DNA from: Thermoguttaceae bacterium
GTDB lineage: Bacteria; Planctomycetota; Planctomycetia; Pirellulales; Thermoguttaceae
NCBI GenBank assembly: GCA_017937685.1
Contig: JAGBDD010000045.1
Location: forward strand, 1-49,254
DNA length: 49,254 bases
Direction of reading: 5' to 3'
A program made the translations under genes and the position numbers. The notes beneath the pieces were generated by a model. That model saw only the letters and a list, made by a program, of their open reading frames with translations, was not told the origin of the DNA and did not search any database. This document shows positions 6,733 through 15,821 of this stretch, piece after piece (the first letter of the stretch is position 1; each line of letters begins with the position of its first letter).

Positions 6733-8166
6733 ATGACGCAAGAATCGCCCAAGGCCGCCGCGCCGAAAACGATGTACGATAAAATTTGGGAAAAACACTT
6801 GGTTCACCAAGAAGCGAACGGCGACGCGATTCTTTACATCGATCAGCAGCTCTGCCACGAAGTTACGAGTCCGCAAGCGTTTGAAGGGCTTCGAATGGCC
6901 AGTCGCAAAGTCCGCCGCCCGGAAAAAGTGATGGCGGTGCAAGACCATAACGTCCCGACGACCGACCGCTCGAAACCGATCGAAGACCCGATTTCGCGCA
7001 AGCAAATCGAAACGCTCCGCGCCAACTGCAAAGAGTTCGGGATTCGTCTTTACGACGTCGGCGACGTCGAGCAAGGCGTCATTCACGTCGTCGGGCCGGA
7101 ACAAGGCTACACCCGCCCGGGAATGACGATCGTTTGCGGCGACAGCCACACCGCCACGCACGGCGCTTTCGGCGCGCTCGCGTTCGGGATCGGCACCAGC
7201 GAAGTCGAACACGTCCTCGCGACCCAAACGCTCCGCCAAAAGAAGAGCAAAACGATGCGGATCACCGTCGACGGAACGCTCGCGCAAGGCGTTACGGCGA
7301 AAGACCTTGTCCTTTATATTATCGGCAAAATGACGACCGCCGGGGGCGCCGGGTACGTCGTCGAGTTCGCGGGCGAAGCGTTCCGCGCGCTCTCGATGGA
7401 AGGCCGTATGACCGTCTGCAATATGGCGATCGAAATGGGCGCTCGCGCCGGGATGATCGCGCCGGACGAAACGACGTTCGAGTATCTGCGCGGTCGCAAT
7501 TTCGTTCCGAAGGGCGCCGATTTCGACGCCGCCGTCGCCGAGTGGAAGACGCTCGCGACCGACGAGGGCGCCTCGTTCGATAAAGAAGTTCGTTTCGACG
7601 CCGCCGACGTCGAGCCGACCGTTACTTGGGGGACGAATCCGGCGCAAAGCGTTCCGGTCGGGGCGAACGTGCCGAGTCCGGACGATTTCGACAATGCCGA
7701 CGAAAAGAAAATGGCGAAAGCCGCGCTCGAATATATGGCGCTCGAAGCGGGCGCGCCGATGAGTTCGATTAAGCTCGACTGGGTCTTTATCGGTTCCTGC
7801 ACGAACGGGCGTATCGAAGACTTCCGCGCCGCGGCGGCGGTCGTCAAAGGGTACAAAGTCGCCGACGGCGTCCGCGCGATCGCCGTTCCGGGGAGCGGGT
7901 TGGTTAAAAAGCAAGCGGAAGAAGAAGGGCTCGACAAGATTTTCGTCGAAGCCGGATTCGAATGGCGCGAACCGGGGTGCAGCATGTGTTTGGCGATGAA
8001 CCCCGACCGCCTGCAACCGGGCGAACGTTGCGCCGGAACGAGCAATCGCAACTTCGAAGGTCGAATGGGGAAGGGCGGACGGACGCACTTGGTTTCCCCG
8101 GCGACCGCCGCGGCCGCCGCGATCGCCGGTCGTTTCGTCGATATTCGCGAATGGAAATATAACTGA
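6733..8166 (+). CDS. leuC: 3-isopropylmalate dehydratase large subunit
   Basis: 477 residues, full length. It isomerises 2-isopropylmalate to 3-isopropylmalate in leucine synthesis, as a heterodimer with LeuD in the cytoplasm. Aconitase-family signatures are clear: [36 protein letters not shown], and the 4Fe-4S cysteines in [11 protein letters not shown] and [19 protein letters not shown] site precedes the ATG. leuD follows after 132 bases, a larger gap than usual, with an AT-rich palindrome inside. Confidence 0.97.
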   Translation: MTQESPKAAAPKTMYDKIWEKHLVHQEANGDAILYIDQQLCHEVTSPQAFEGLRMASRKVRRPEKVMAVQDHNVPTTDRSKPIEDPISRKQIETLRANCKEFGIRLYDVGDVEQGVIHVVGPEQGYTRPGMTIVCGDSHTATHGAFGALAFGIGTSEVEHVLATQTLRQKKSKTMRITVDGTLAQGVTAKDLVLYIIGKMTTAGGAGYVVEFAGEAFRALSMEGRMTVCNMAIEMGARAGMIAPDETTFEYLRGRNFVPKGADFDAAVAEWKTLATDEGASFDKEVRFDAADVEPTVTWGTNPAQSVPVGANVPSPDDFDNADEKKMAKAALEYMALEAGAPMSSIKLDWVFIGSCTNGRIEDFRAAAAVVKGYKVADGVRAIAVPGSGLVKKQAEEEGLDKIFVEAGFEWREPGCSMCLAMNPDRLQPGERCAGTSNRNFEGRMGKGGRTHLVSPATAAAAAIAGRFVDIREWKYN

Positions 8167-8224
8167 CGCGACGGTTTAGAAACGTTCGGCGGCGGGCGCG
8201 GTTTCGTCGTCGAGCGAAATTTTT

Positions 8225-8243
8225 CCTTTATTAATAATAAAGG
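8225..8243. repeat. Palindrome between leuC and leuD
   Basis: CCTTTATTAATAATAAAGG is a perfect 9-base inverted repeat around one base, followed by a G-run, 55 bases before the leuD ATG. The motif TTATTAATAATAA-GGG recurs upstream of genes at 33709 and 42874, so it may be a shared regulatory or leader element. Confidence 0.5.
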
Positions 8244-8298
8244 GGGCGTTTGGTTCCCCGGTATATAAGCGAATCGAATCCGAATAAAAGGTTAAAAT

Positions 8299-8895
8299 AT
8301 GCAAGCGTTTGTCAAACACGAAGGTTTGGTCGTCCCGATGGATCGCAGCGACGTCGACACCGACCAACTCGTCCCGAAACAATTTTTGAAACGCGTCGAA
8401 CGGAGCGGTTTCGGCAAATTTCTCTTCTTCGACTGGCGTTACCTGAACGACGAATACGAAGAAAATCCGGAGTTCGAGCTGAACCGTCCGGAGTTCCGCG
8501 ACGCGACGATTTTGCTCGCTCGCCGCAATTTCGGTTGCGGTTCGAGTCGCGAACACGCGCCCTGGGCGGTCGCCGACTATGGGTTCCGCGTCGTGTTGGC
8601 GTCGAGCTTCGCCGACATCTTTTACAATAACTCGTTCAAAAACGGTTACTTGCCGGCTCGCTTGACCGAAGAGCAAATCGAAGAGCTGTTCCAACGCGAG
8701 GCGCAATACCGCCCGTACAAACTGACGGTCGACCTCGAAAACTGCGTTATTACCGACGAACACGGGCTCGAAATGAAGTTTGAAATCGACGCTTTCCGTC
8801 GCGAAAATCTTCTCAACGGTTGGGACGACATTGGGCTGACCCTCCGTTACGAGGATAAAATCGCCGAATACGAGAAGGCGAACGGCGTCGTTTGA
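8299..8895 (+). CDS. leuD: 3-isopropylmalate dehydratase small subunit
   Basis: 198 residues, typical length. It carries the swivelling domain that completes the LeuCD active site. Signatures: MDRSDVDTDQLVPKQFLKR at the N-terminus, FLFFDWRY, and RRNFGCGSSREHAPWA, the substrate-binding GCGSSREHA loop. An AAAGG site lies 8 bases before the ATG. It follows leuC and is probably co-transcribed. Confidence 0.97.
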   Translation: MQAFVKHEGLVVPMDRSDVDTDQLVPKQFLKRVERSGFGKFLFFDWRYLNDEYEENPEFELNRPEFRDATILLARRNFGCGSSREHAPWAVADYGFRVVLASSFADIFYNNSFKNGYLPARLTEEQIEELFQREAQYRPYKLTVDLENCVITDEHGLEMKFEIDAFRRENLLNGWDDIGLTLRYEDKIAEYEKANGVV

Positions 8896-8963
8896 CGAAC
8901 GCTGTTGAAACTTGAACGAAAACGGACGGAATCAAAGAACCTTTAAAAAACGGAGCGGCGGCG

Positions 8964-9989
8964 ATGCGGAAGAAAGCGATTTTGCTGGGGAACGGGAAGC
9001 GTCAAGGCGTTTTGCAAGGCGTCGAAACGTTGCGCCCGGAGATTGAAAGCGAAGTCGACGTCGTCGCTTCCGACTTCGAGGATAAACTCGATTTGTCGGA
9101 GATCGAAGCCGATTTGGCGATCGTTTTCGGCGGCGACGGTTCGGTGTTGCGCGCGGTGCGGCAGATGAACGAGCGCCAACTCCCGGTGCTTTCCGTTAAC
9201 TTGGGAACGCTGGGCTTTTTGGCGAGTCTTAATCCGGACGAAGTCGGGGCGTTTTTGCGTTCCGACGCGTTCCGAAATTTTGAGGTTCGCGACCGTCGGC
9301 TCCTGATTTGCTCCACTTGGCGGCGCGTTTTGGACGGAAAAGTCGATTCGACCGTTAAAGTCGGGAACTGCGAGCGGGCGTCCGGTTGCGGTTGCGGTTC
9401 GGAAAATTGCGGCGATTTTCTCGTTCCGGTTTCGAGCGCGTCGACGCTAAAGAACTGGGCCGCGCCGTCGAACTGGAACCCCGGTTCGACCGACCGCGTT
9501 TGCGTCGCGAGTCGCCTCGTCGTCAACGAAGCCGCGTTCCTCGCCGGGCCGCCGTTCACTACCGCGACGTTGGACTTGGCGATCGACGGCGCTCGGGTAA
9601 CGACGTTTCGCGGCGACGGGCTCATCGTCGCGACGCCGGTCGGTTCGACCGGGCACAGTCTTTCCGCGGGCGGGCCGATTTTGCGCAACGACTTGGACGC
9701 GGTGTTGGTAATGCCGTTAAGCCCGCAAACGCTGAACTTCCGACCGGTGATCGACTCCGCGTCGCGGGTTTACGAGATGCGCGCGCTGGCCGGGGAGGTT
9801 TATTTGGTGATCGACGGCGAATCGCGGCAAAAGCTGACGCCGGACGATTTGGTCGTCGTCCGCAAGGCGCCGTTCTCGTTCCGAATGATCAACGTGCCGT
9901 CGAACCGTTATTACCGCAACCTGCAGCGCAAACTCGGTTGGGCGACCGACGCGCTGGCGTGCAGTCGCGATTTTTTTGACGCTAAATAG
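8964..9989 (+). CDS. nadK: NAD kinase with a cysteine-rich insertion
   Basis: 341 residues, longer than the usual 270-300. It phosphorylates NAD+ to NADP+ in the cytoplasm. The family motifs are FGGDGS (55-60), the NE pair at 188-189, and GDGLIVATPVGSTGHSLSAG (217-236). Between about residues 124 and 178, where most homologues have a short loop, there is an insert with CERASGCGCGSENC, four cysteines in a metal-site-like spacing, followed by a Ser/Asn/Trp-rich stretch. CGGAG precedes the ATG. It may be transcribed with leuCD, and it ends before a strong terminator at 10069. Confidence 0.93.
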   Translation: MRKKAILLGNGKRQGVLQGVETLRPEIESEVDVVASDFEDKLDLSEIEADLAIVFGGDGSVLRAVRQMNERQLPVLSVNLGTLGFLASLNPDEVGAFLRSDAFRNFEVRDRRLLICSTWRRVLDGKVDSTVKVGNCERASGCGCGSENCGDFLVPVSSASTLKNWAAPSNWNPGSTDRVCVASRLVVNEAAFLAGPPFTTATLDLAIDGARVTTFRGDGLIVATPVGSTGHSLSAGGPILRNDLDAVLVMPLSPQTLNFRPVIDSASRVYEMRALAGEVYLVIDGESRQKLTPDDLVVVRKAPFSFRMINVPSNRYYRNLQRKLGWATDALACSRDFFDAK

Positions 9990-10473
9990 GGTGGGCGACG
10001 CCGGCGGATAGCGTTAAATAGCGTCGGGCGACGGCGGCGAGTCCGAACGGCGCCCGACGCGACTGGAAAACGCGAAGTCGGTTTTTGAAAGAAAATCGGC
10101 TTCGCGTTTTTTTCTTGAAATTGCGACGTTTTCTTGAACGCGTCGTTTCCGTTTGACTTTGGCTCGGCGGTCAAAAAGTCGGTTATTTTGATCTCGACGA
10201 CGCGAAAGGCGGTTGGGGAACGCGAACGTTGTCGACGCGAGGCGTTTTTTTTCGATTTTTTGGAAAATTTCGGCGTTTCTTCAGATTTGCCGCTTTAAAA
10301 CCGCCGCGCGATTTGGTAAAATCGACGATATATTATTCGGCGCGAACGTTCGAACGGCGTTTTCTTGTTTTTGACGGGAGGCGGGCGAGAGCGTTCGGCG
10401 GCGTCGGGCGCGTTCGTTTCTTGGCGGACGACGTTTAGTATTTGCTTTGCTAATATAGGAATAAGGAATGGTT
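9990..10473. other. Gap between nadK and the Tat oxidoreductase
   Basis: 484 bases without a convincing gene. It holds a 10-base perfect inverted repeat (GCGTCGGGCG 10021-10030 / CGCCCGACGC 10051-10060), a terminator right after it, and an AT-rich patch near 10315-10335 that may contain the promoter for the next gene. Confidence 0.6.
10069..10114 (+). terminator. Rho-independent terminator after nadK
   Basis: AACGCGAAGTCG pairs with CGGCTTCGCGTT (one G-U) across a 20-base loop, followed by a run of seven T. It closes the leuCD-nadK unit. Confidence 0.8.
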
Positions 10474-11931
10474 ATGGCTTCGTTAAATCGTCGTCAGTTT
10501 ATCGGTCTCGGCGTCGCGGCGGGCGTCGCTTCGTGTTTCCCGGCTCCGGCTCAAATTGTTCGCGGCGCCAACGAACGAATTCGACTCGGCTCGATCAGTT
10601 GCGGCGGTCGCGCCAACGAACTCCTCGGCGGGTTCGCGCCGATGCCGGAAGTCGATATCGTCGCCCTCTGCGACCCGGACTCCAGCCGCGTTGAATCGAC
10701 GAAAAAACGTTTCGAAAAAGCGAAAACGTTCTCCGACCCGCGCGCTCTCCTCGACGATAAAGATATCGACGCGGTCATTGTTGCGACTTGCGACCATTGG
10801 CACTGCCTCGGCGCTATTTGGGCGATGGAAGCCGGGAAAGACGTTTACGTCGAAAAACCGCTCGCGCACTCGATTTGGGAAGGCCGTCAAACCGTCGCCG
10901 CCGCTCGCAAATACAAGCGCGTCTGCCAAGTCGGGATGCAACAACGCAGCGACAAAATGCAAGCGGAAATCAAAAAGTTTCTGCACGAAGAAAAGGCGCT
11001 CGGCAAAATTTTCGCCGCTCGCGTCAACCATTACAGCCCGCGCAACCCGATCGGCAAACGCGCGACGCCGATGGAGTTCCCGAAAAACGTCGACAAGAAT
11101 CTTTGGCTCGGCCCGGCGGCGGATCTCCCGATTTACCGCGACAAACTCCAATACGACTGGCACTGGGACTGGAACACCGGCACCGGCGAAATGGGGAACT
11201 GGGGCGTTCACGTCCTCGACGACTGCCGCAACAACGTTCTGCTCGACTCGCTCGCCTTCCCGAAACGCGTTTTCGCCGGCGGGTCGCGCTCCGGTTACAA
11301 CGACGCCGGGGAAACGCCGAACATTCACTTCGTTTACTTCGACGCGGGCGAAATCCCGGTCGTTCTCGGACTTTCGACGCTCGCGATGAAGGGTTCGAAG
11401 TCGGCGGGCGACCGTCAAGGCCCCGGCAGCGGGTACGTCGCGTTCTGCGAAGGCGGGACGCTCGAAGGGCAACGCGGCAGCGCCAAAGCGCTCGATAAAG
11501 ACGGCAAGGTTATTAAGACGTTCAAGGGCGACAGCGGTCAACGGGATCACCAACGCAACTTCGTCGAAGCCGTTTTGGCGCAAGACCCGACGATGTTGAA
11601 CGCCGAAGTCGAAATCGGAAAAGCGACGAGCGAATGGTGCAACTTGGCGAACATCGCGTTCCGTTGCGGCAAGACGATGACCCGCGACGACGCGGCGCGA
11701 GTCGCCGAAGCCGGAGCGAGCGCCGGAAAACCTTGGCAAGACATTCTGGCGAGCGCCGAAAAGACGCTCCGAACGAACGGTATTTCGATGATCGATTCGG
11801 AAGTCAAAGTCAGTCCGACGATGACCTTCGACGGCGACAAATGCCAATTCGTCGGCGAAATGGCGGAAATGGGGAACTCGTTCCTCAAACGCGAATACCG
11901 CGCGCCGTTCGTCGTTCCGGAAATCGTCTGA
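10474..11931 (+). CDS. Tat-exported Gfo/Idh/MocA family oxidoreductase
   Basis: About 485 residues. The N-terminus has a twin-arginine signal (SLNRRQFIGLGVAAG). Next comes the NAD(P)-binding Rossmann domain (IRLGSISCGGRANELLGGF, then VDIVALCDPD), and the family's EKP motif (DVYVEKPLAHSIWEG). WHWDWNTGTGEMGNWGVH is characteristic of the large planctomycete branch. It probably acts on a sugar or inositol derivative in the periplasm. The start at 10474 is preferred over the ATG at 10468 because AGGA lies 6 bases before it. It forms its own transcription unit, closed by a long hairpin at 12038. Confidence 0.92.
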   Translation: MASLNRRQFIGLGVAAGVASCFPAPAQIVRGANERIRLGSISCGGRANELLGGFAPMPEVDIVALCDPDSSRVESTKKRFEKAKTFSDPRALLDDKDIDAVIVATCDHWHCLGAIWAMEAGKDVYVEKPLAHSIWEGRQTVAAARKYKRVCQVGMQQRSDKMQAEIKKFLHEEKALGKIFAARVNHYSPRNPIGKRATPMEFPKNVDKNLWLGPAADLPIYRDKLQYDWHWDWNTGTGEMGNWGVHVLDDCRNNVLLDSLAFPKRVFAGGSRSGYNDAGETPNIHFVYFDAGEIPVVLGLSTLAMKGSKSAGDRQGPGSGYVAFCEGGTLEGQRGSAKALDKDGKVIKTFKGDSGQRDHQRNFVEAVLAQDPTMLNAEVEIGKATSEWCNLANIAFRCGKTMTRDDAARVAEAGASAGKPWQDILASAEKTLRTNGISMIDSEVKVSPTMTFDGDKCQFVGEMAEMGNSFLKREYRAPFVVPEIV

Positions 11932-12525
11932 TTTTTCGATTTTTGAGCGAATTTAGCGGTAATCAAAGCGACGTTTCTTGACGGCGGCGCTTCTTAACGC
12001 GCTCTTTAACGTCGAAGACGGAGCGAAACCGAACGGGACGCGGCGAAACGACTCGTTCGGACGTTCCGCGCTTCGGCGCCGTGGGCGTTTTCTTGCGTCG
12101 TTGGGAAAACGAGTCGTTTCGGGGCGCGTTTTTCGATTTTTTTATTTCCTTAAAGCGCGACCCAAGGAACCGTCTTTAGGGGGCGTTGAGAATCGCGGAT
12201 AAGTTCGGAACAATTTCGGCGTCGACTGCGGGAACGGTCTTTGAGCTTCGTCGGAAAAACGGGCGTTTCGAACCGGCGTTTGTCGATTTTGGGGCCCGAG
12301 CGGGGCGGCGAATTTTGTCGAGCGCGACGAAAGCGGGAACGCGGGGCGACTTTGGGCCGCCGCGAAGAAACCGGCGTCGGCGCTTGTGAAGACGACGAAG
12401 CGTCGGCGATCGGTCGCGAGGAAAGTAAAAAACGACGGCGACGAACGCTCGGCGTCGAGCTTGCGACCGAACGTCGAGCGTTTGCGGAGCGCGTCTGAAG
12501 CGGAACGGCGGGTTGTAAAATCGTT
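11932..12525. other. 594-base gap without a convincing gene
   Basis: Open frames here are Arg/Ser-rich and look like composition artefacts. The left part holds the long hairpin terminator at 12038-12143; the rest shows no RNA or protein feature that can be supported. Confidence 0.5.
12038..12143 (+). terminator. Long-armed hairpin with T-runs
   Basis: CGAAACGACTCGTT (12044-12057) is the perfect complement of AACGAGTCGTTTCG (12108-12121), and outer ACGCG/CGCGT arms extend it. TTTTTCGATTTTTTTA follows, so it can terminate the oxidoreductase transcript. Confidence 0.65.
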
Positions 12526-13743
12526 TTAATCGTTAAAACCGTCAAGTTTTTCTTGAAGAATTTTCGTTTTCATCGGGCGGTTCGGGAGTTCGCGAACGTA
12601 CCGCGGAACGGCGTAACCGGGGAGCCGCTCGCCGAGTTGGCGGACGATTTCGAGTCCGCGTTCGGGCGAAACTTCGAACGCCGCCGCGCCTTGCGTTCGG
12701 TCGAGCTGATGCAGGTAATAGGGCAAAACGCCGACGTCGATCAACTTTTCGAAGAGGGCGGCCAACGCGTCGACGGAATCGTTAACACCTTGAAGTAGAA
12801 CGGTTTGCGAAGTTAGGACGTACCCGCGTCGTCGGAGCGAAAGGAGGGCGCGCTCGACTTCCGAATCGATTTCGTTCGCTACGTCGACGTGCAGCGTCAG
12901 ATGCAAAACGAGCGGAAGGCGCGAGTCGGCGTCGGGGCCGGACGCGGCGAACTCGTCGGCGCTCGGGAAGTCGTCGCCGATTCGACCGGGGCATAAAACG
13001 GGAACGCGAGAATGAAAACGGACCCTCTTAACACTTTCGATTGTTCTGATATAATGGAGGAGCGTTCTTAGTTCGGCGTCGTCGAGGGTCAACGGGTCGC
13101 CCCCGCTGAAAATAAGTTCCGAGATCGACGCGTCGGCGCGAACGCCCGCGAAAATCCGGTCGAAATAAGCGCGAGCGCCGTCGGCGACGTCGGTTCCGTC
13201 GACGGCGTTCGATTCCGGCGTCGGCGACGCGTCGAGCGAACCGTCCAAACCGTCGTTTGGAAAATCGTTAAAACCGTCGCGACCGGCGCAATCGATTGTC
13301 GGAAGCGGGAAGAGAGCCCGATTTTTTGGAAAATGACGGCGAAAACAGAAGCGGCAACGCGCCGCGCAAGCGTTCGTCGTTAGCGCAAGAACGCGTCCGG
13401 CGTATTTTTGCAACAGACAAGGCGCGTCCGGATACGCGAGTTTGCCCTGTTCGCAAAGCGGGTCGGTTTCAAAACCCGGAACGAGGTCGAGTTCGTTCGG
13501 ACGCGGCAAAAACTGCTTCAAAAGCGGGTCGTTCGGGTCGCCTTTGCGAATGCGAGAGAGCGCCGACTCCGGAAAAAGGAACGGAAAAGCGCGCGTCGCT
13601 TCCCGAGCGTCTTTCGCGAAGTCGTCCGGGAGTTCCAAGCGTCGGCAAAATTCGTCGACGTCGACGATGAAACGCGTTTTTAGCGTTTTTTCCAACGAGG
13701 AAAGGGAACGGCGTTCGTAAAAATCGGAAACGGCGGCCTGCAT
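12526..13743 (-). CDS. epmB: EF-P lysine beta-aminomutase (radical SAM, KamA family)
   Basis: 405 residues from the ATG at 13743, chosen because GGAG lies 8 bases upstream; a longer frame would run into efp. The radical SAM cluster is CAARCRFC (Cys126, 130, 133), followed by FRRHFPKNR and the SGGDPL motif (213-218), all typical of lysine 2,3-aminomutases. Short length and a C-terminal GYAVPRYVRELPNRPMKT segment fit EpmB, which makes (R)-beta-lysine for EF-P. It is divergent from efp across 212 bases, which strongly supports that role. Residues about 150-190 are an Asp/Gly/Pro-rich insert. The ligase EpmA is not in the window. Confidence 0.9.
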   Translation of the reverse strand: MQAAVSDFYERRSLSSLEKTLKTRFIVDVDEFCRRLELPDDFAKDAREATRAFPFLFPESALSRIRKGDPNDPLLKQFLPRPNELDLVPGFETDPLCEQGKLAYPDAPCLLQKYAGRVLALTTNACAARCRFCFRRHFPKNRALFPLPTIDCAGRDGFNDFPNDGLDGSLDASPTPESNAVDGTDVADGARAYFDRIFAGVRADASISELIFSGGDPLTLDDAELRTLLHYIRTIESVKRVRFHSRVPVLCPGRIGDDFPSADEFAASGPDADSRLPLVLHLTLHVDVANEIDSEVERALLSLRRRGYVLTSQTVLLQGVNDSVDALAALFEKLIDVGVLPYYLHQLDRTQGAAAFEVSPERGLEIVRQLGERLPGYAVPRYVRELPNRPMKTKILQEKLDGFND

Positions 13744-13837
13744 CGGCGAAACTCCGGCGAAAATAAAAGGAAAACGGATAATCGTTCGAAATTGTTCGTT
13801 TTCAAACGCTCCTAAAAACGTCGGGAAAAGAACGTCG

Positions 13838-13859
13838 GCGCCGCGTTGAAAAGCGGCGC
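13838..13859. promoter_or_regulatory. GC hairpin in the epmB-efp divergent region
   Basis: GCGCCGC-GTTGAAAA-GCGGCGC is a perfect 7-base stem followed by GTTTT on the plus strand, 96 bases before the efp ATG. It could be an attenuator or leader hairpin for efp. Confidence 0.4.
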
Positions 13860-13955
13860 GTTTTGAAACGTTCGGCCTAAAATTAAAAACGGCGAAATCA
13901 AACGATTTTGAAACAATAATTTCCAATCGACTCCATCGAAACGAAGGAAAACCCA

Positions 13956-14522
13956 ATGCCATCTTACAACACCAGCGAATTTCGTAAAGGCCTGAAAGTC
14001 CAAATTGACGGAAATCCGTTCATTATGGTCGAATGCCAATTTGTCAAACCGGGGAAAGGCCAAGCGCTTTACAAGTGCAAACTTCGCGACTTGAACCGCG
14101 GCACGATTCTCGAACGCACCTACAAAAACGGCGATTCGCTCGAAGGCGCCGACATTCACGAAGCGGACGTCTCCTTCCTTTACGAAATGGGCGGCACTTA
14201 CTTCTTTATGGAGCAAGAAACGTTCGAACAATACGAACTCCAAAAGGACGCGCTCGACGACGCTTGGAAGTACCTCCTTCCGGAAATGCCGTGCAAAATG
14301 CTCCTTTACAACAACAACCCGATTGGGATCACCCCGCCGAACCACGTTATTCTGAAGGTCGAGTACACCGAACCGGCCGTCCGCGGCAACACCGCGACGA
14401 ACGTTACGAAACCGGCGAAACTCGAAACCGGCGCCGAAATCATCGTCCCGAACTTCGTCGAAACCGGCGAAGTCATCAAAGTCGACACGCGCACGAACGA
14501 ATACGTCGAACGCGTTAAGTGA
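13956..14522 (+). CDS. efp: Translation elongation factor P
   Basis: 188 residues, full length, three beta-barrel domains. It rescues ribosomes stalled at polyproline stretches. The modification loop reads KPGKGQAL with Lys34 at the position that receives beta-lysine in E. coli, and the surrounding PGKGQA is the form used by EpmA/EpmB. The epmB gene is divergently adjacent, so beta-lysylation is likely. The C-terminal signature ETGEVIKVDTRTNEY is present. AAGGA lies 7 bases before the ATG. A terminator follows at 14629. Confidence 0.97.
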   Translation: MPSYNTSEFRKGLKVQIDGNPFIMVECQFVKPGKGQALYKCKLRDLNRGTILERTYKNGDSLEGADIHEADVSFLYEMGGTYFFMEQETFEQYELQKDALDDAWKYLLPEMPCKMLLYNNNPIGITPPNHVILKVEYTEPAVRGNTATNVTKPAKLETGAEIIVPNFVETGEVIKVDTRTNEYVERVK

Positions 14523-14628
14523 TTTGACGGCGAAATAACTTCGTCGAAACGGCGAGTTGTTAAGGTCGGCGTCCGCGCGAACGTCGAACGCGTTAAACGT
14601 TCGACGCTTAATAACTTCGCGGCGACGT

Positions 14629-14677
14629 AAAAAAACGAGGCGACGAGGCGGCTCCCGTTTTCGCGTCTCGTTTTTTT
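14629..14677 (+). terminator. Rho-independent terminator after efp
   Basis: AAAAACGAG pairs with CTCGTTTTT with further internal GC pairing, ending in a run of seven T. Confidence 0.7.
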
Positions 14678-14786
14678 ATTGCGAACGTTGAAAAGTCGCG
14701 AAAATTTTTGAGAAAATTTCCGCTTTGACGTTTCGTCGACGCCGCGAACGACGTAAAGCCTTAAAAAGGACGTCGTCAACCGCTTT

Positions 14787-14815
14787 TTGAAAACGTAATA
14801 AACGCGACGTTAAAT
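14787..14815 (+). promoter_or_regulatory. Promoter candidate for the exonuclease gene
   Basis: TTGAAA (14787-14792), a 17-base spacer and TTAAAT (14810-14815), 63 bases before the ATG at 14878. Confidence 0.45.
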
Positions 14816-14877
14816 AATAAGGAAGACGTAACGACGGCGAGTAATGAAAATTGGCGCTGGAATAAGGAAATCAAACG

Positions 14878-15741
14878 ATGAGCGCGAAAGATTCGATTCG
14901 GTATTTAGTTTTCGACATTGAGAGCGTCGCCGATTCGGCGTTGATCGCCGCGACGCGAACGAATTTTGAAACGGAGCCGACGCAAGCCCTCCGCGAATAT
15001 CGCGACGAGTTGATGGAAAAGAAGGGAAGCGACTTCATTCCGCATACGTTCCAAGTTCCGATTTCGCTAGCGTTAGGGAAAGTGCGCGACGACTTTTCGC
15101 TCGCCGACATAACCGTCCTGCGCGTCGAAGACGGCGGCCCGCGAAAGATTTGCGAACGTTTTTGGGACGGTTGGCGTTATTACGACCGTCCGACGTTCGT
15201 TACCTTCAACGGGCGCGGGTTCGACGTGCCGCTGATGGAGCTGACGGCGTTTCGGTACGGTATTCCGATTCCGGAGTGGTTCGCGGTCGACAAACGCAGT
15301 TTCGACCAGCCGCGCAACCGGTACGGCTCGGCGCATCTCGATTTATACGACTTCCTGACGAATTTCGGCGCGACGCAGTTCGTTTCCGGGCTGAACGTCG
15401 CGGCGAAGATTTTGCGCAAACCGGGTAAAATCGGGACTAAGGGCGATATGGTGCAAGATATGTTCGACGCCGGCGAGCTTGACGAGATTCACCGATATTG
15501 CCGTTGCGACGTCTTGGACGCGTATTTCGTCTTTTTGCGAACGCAGGTTCTTTGCGGTCGAATAACGCCGGAGCGCGAGGCGGAGCTGGTCGACGAAACG
15601 CGTCGATTCTTGGAAGACGAGGCCGCTAACGAACCGATTTACGCGACTTACCTCGACGCTTGGGATTCGGCGGACGCGTATTTTGCCGAAAACGACGTCG
15701 TCGCCGAACGCGTCGAGGCGGCGAAGCGAAACCGCGTTTGA
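14878..15741 (+). CDS. Predicted 3'-5' exonuclease, PolB-like
   Basis: 287 residues. The DEDD exonuclease motifs are visible: FDIES (Exo I, DxE, near residue 12), FVTFNGRGFDVPLM (Exo II, near 105), and YCRCDVLDAYFVFLR (Exo III, YxxxD form, near 210), with HLDLYDFL between. This matches the DNA_pol_B_exo2 family of stand-alone proofreading-like exonucleases. It is cytoplasmic and probably acts in DNA repair or end processing. An AAGGA site precedes the ATG. ROK kinase follows after 80 bases on the same strand. Confidence 0.85.
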   Translation: MSAKDSIRYLVFDIESVADSALIAATRTNFETEPTQALREYRDELMEKKGSDFIPHTFQVPISLALGKVRDDFSLADITVLRVEDGGPRKICERFWDGWRYYDRPTFVTFNGRGFDVPLMELTAFRYGIPIPEWFAVDKRSFDQPRNRYGSAHLDLYDFLTNFGATQFVSGLNVAAKILRKPGKIGTKGDMVQDMFDAGELDEIHRYCRCDVLDAYFVFLRTQVLCGRITPEREAELVDETRRFLEDEAANEPIYATYLDAWDSADAYFAENDVVAERVEAAKRNRV

Positions 15742-15821
15742 AAAGTTTGAAAAAAGCGCCGATTTTAAGAAAATCAAAAAAGCCGGTCGACGACGGTTAA
15801 ACTAGCGAGGGAGACGACGAA

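Larger units (their letters stand above)
14523..14877. other. Gap between efp and the exonuclease gene
   Basis: 355 bases with no gene. It contains a 9-base inverted repeat (CGTCGAACG 14582-14590 / CGTTCGACG 14598-14606), the efp terminator, and a promoter candidate for the next gene. Confidence 0.6.

Noticed and set aside
6523..8088. 521-residue minus-strand frame opposite leuC
   Set aside because: Arg/Phe-rich mirror of a certain gene; the GC-skewed codon positions produce long antisense frames throughout this genome.
12150..12545. 131-residue minus-strand frame in the gap after the oxidoreductase
   Set aside because: Arg/Ser-rich, no ribosome site, no recognisable domain; overlaps the end of epmB.
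13744..13962. Upstream extension of epmB
   Set aside because: The extended frame would overlap the efp start and the divergent control region; GGAG before 13743 supports the shorter protein.
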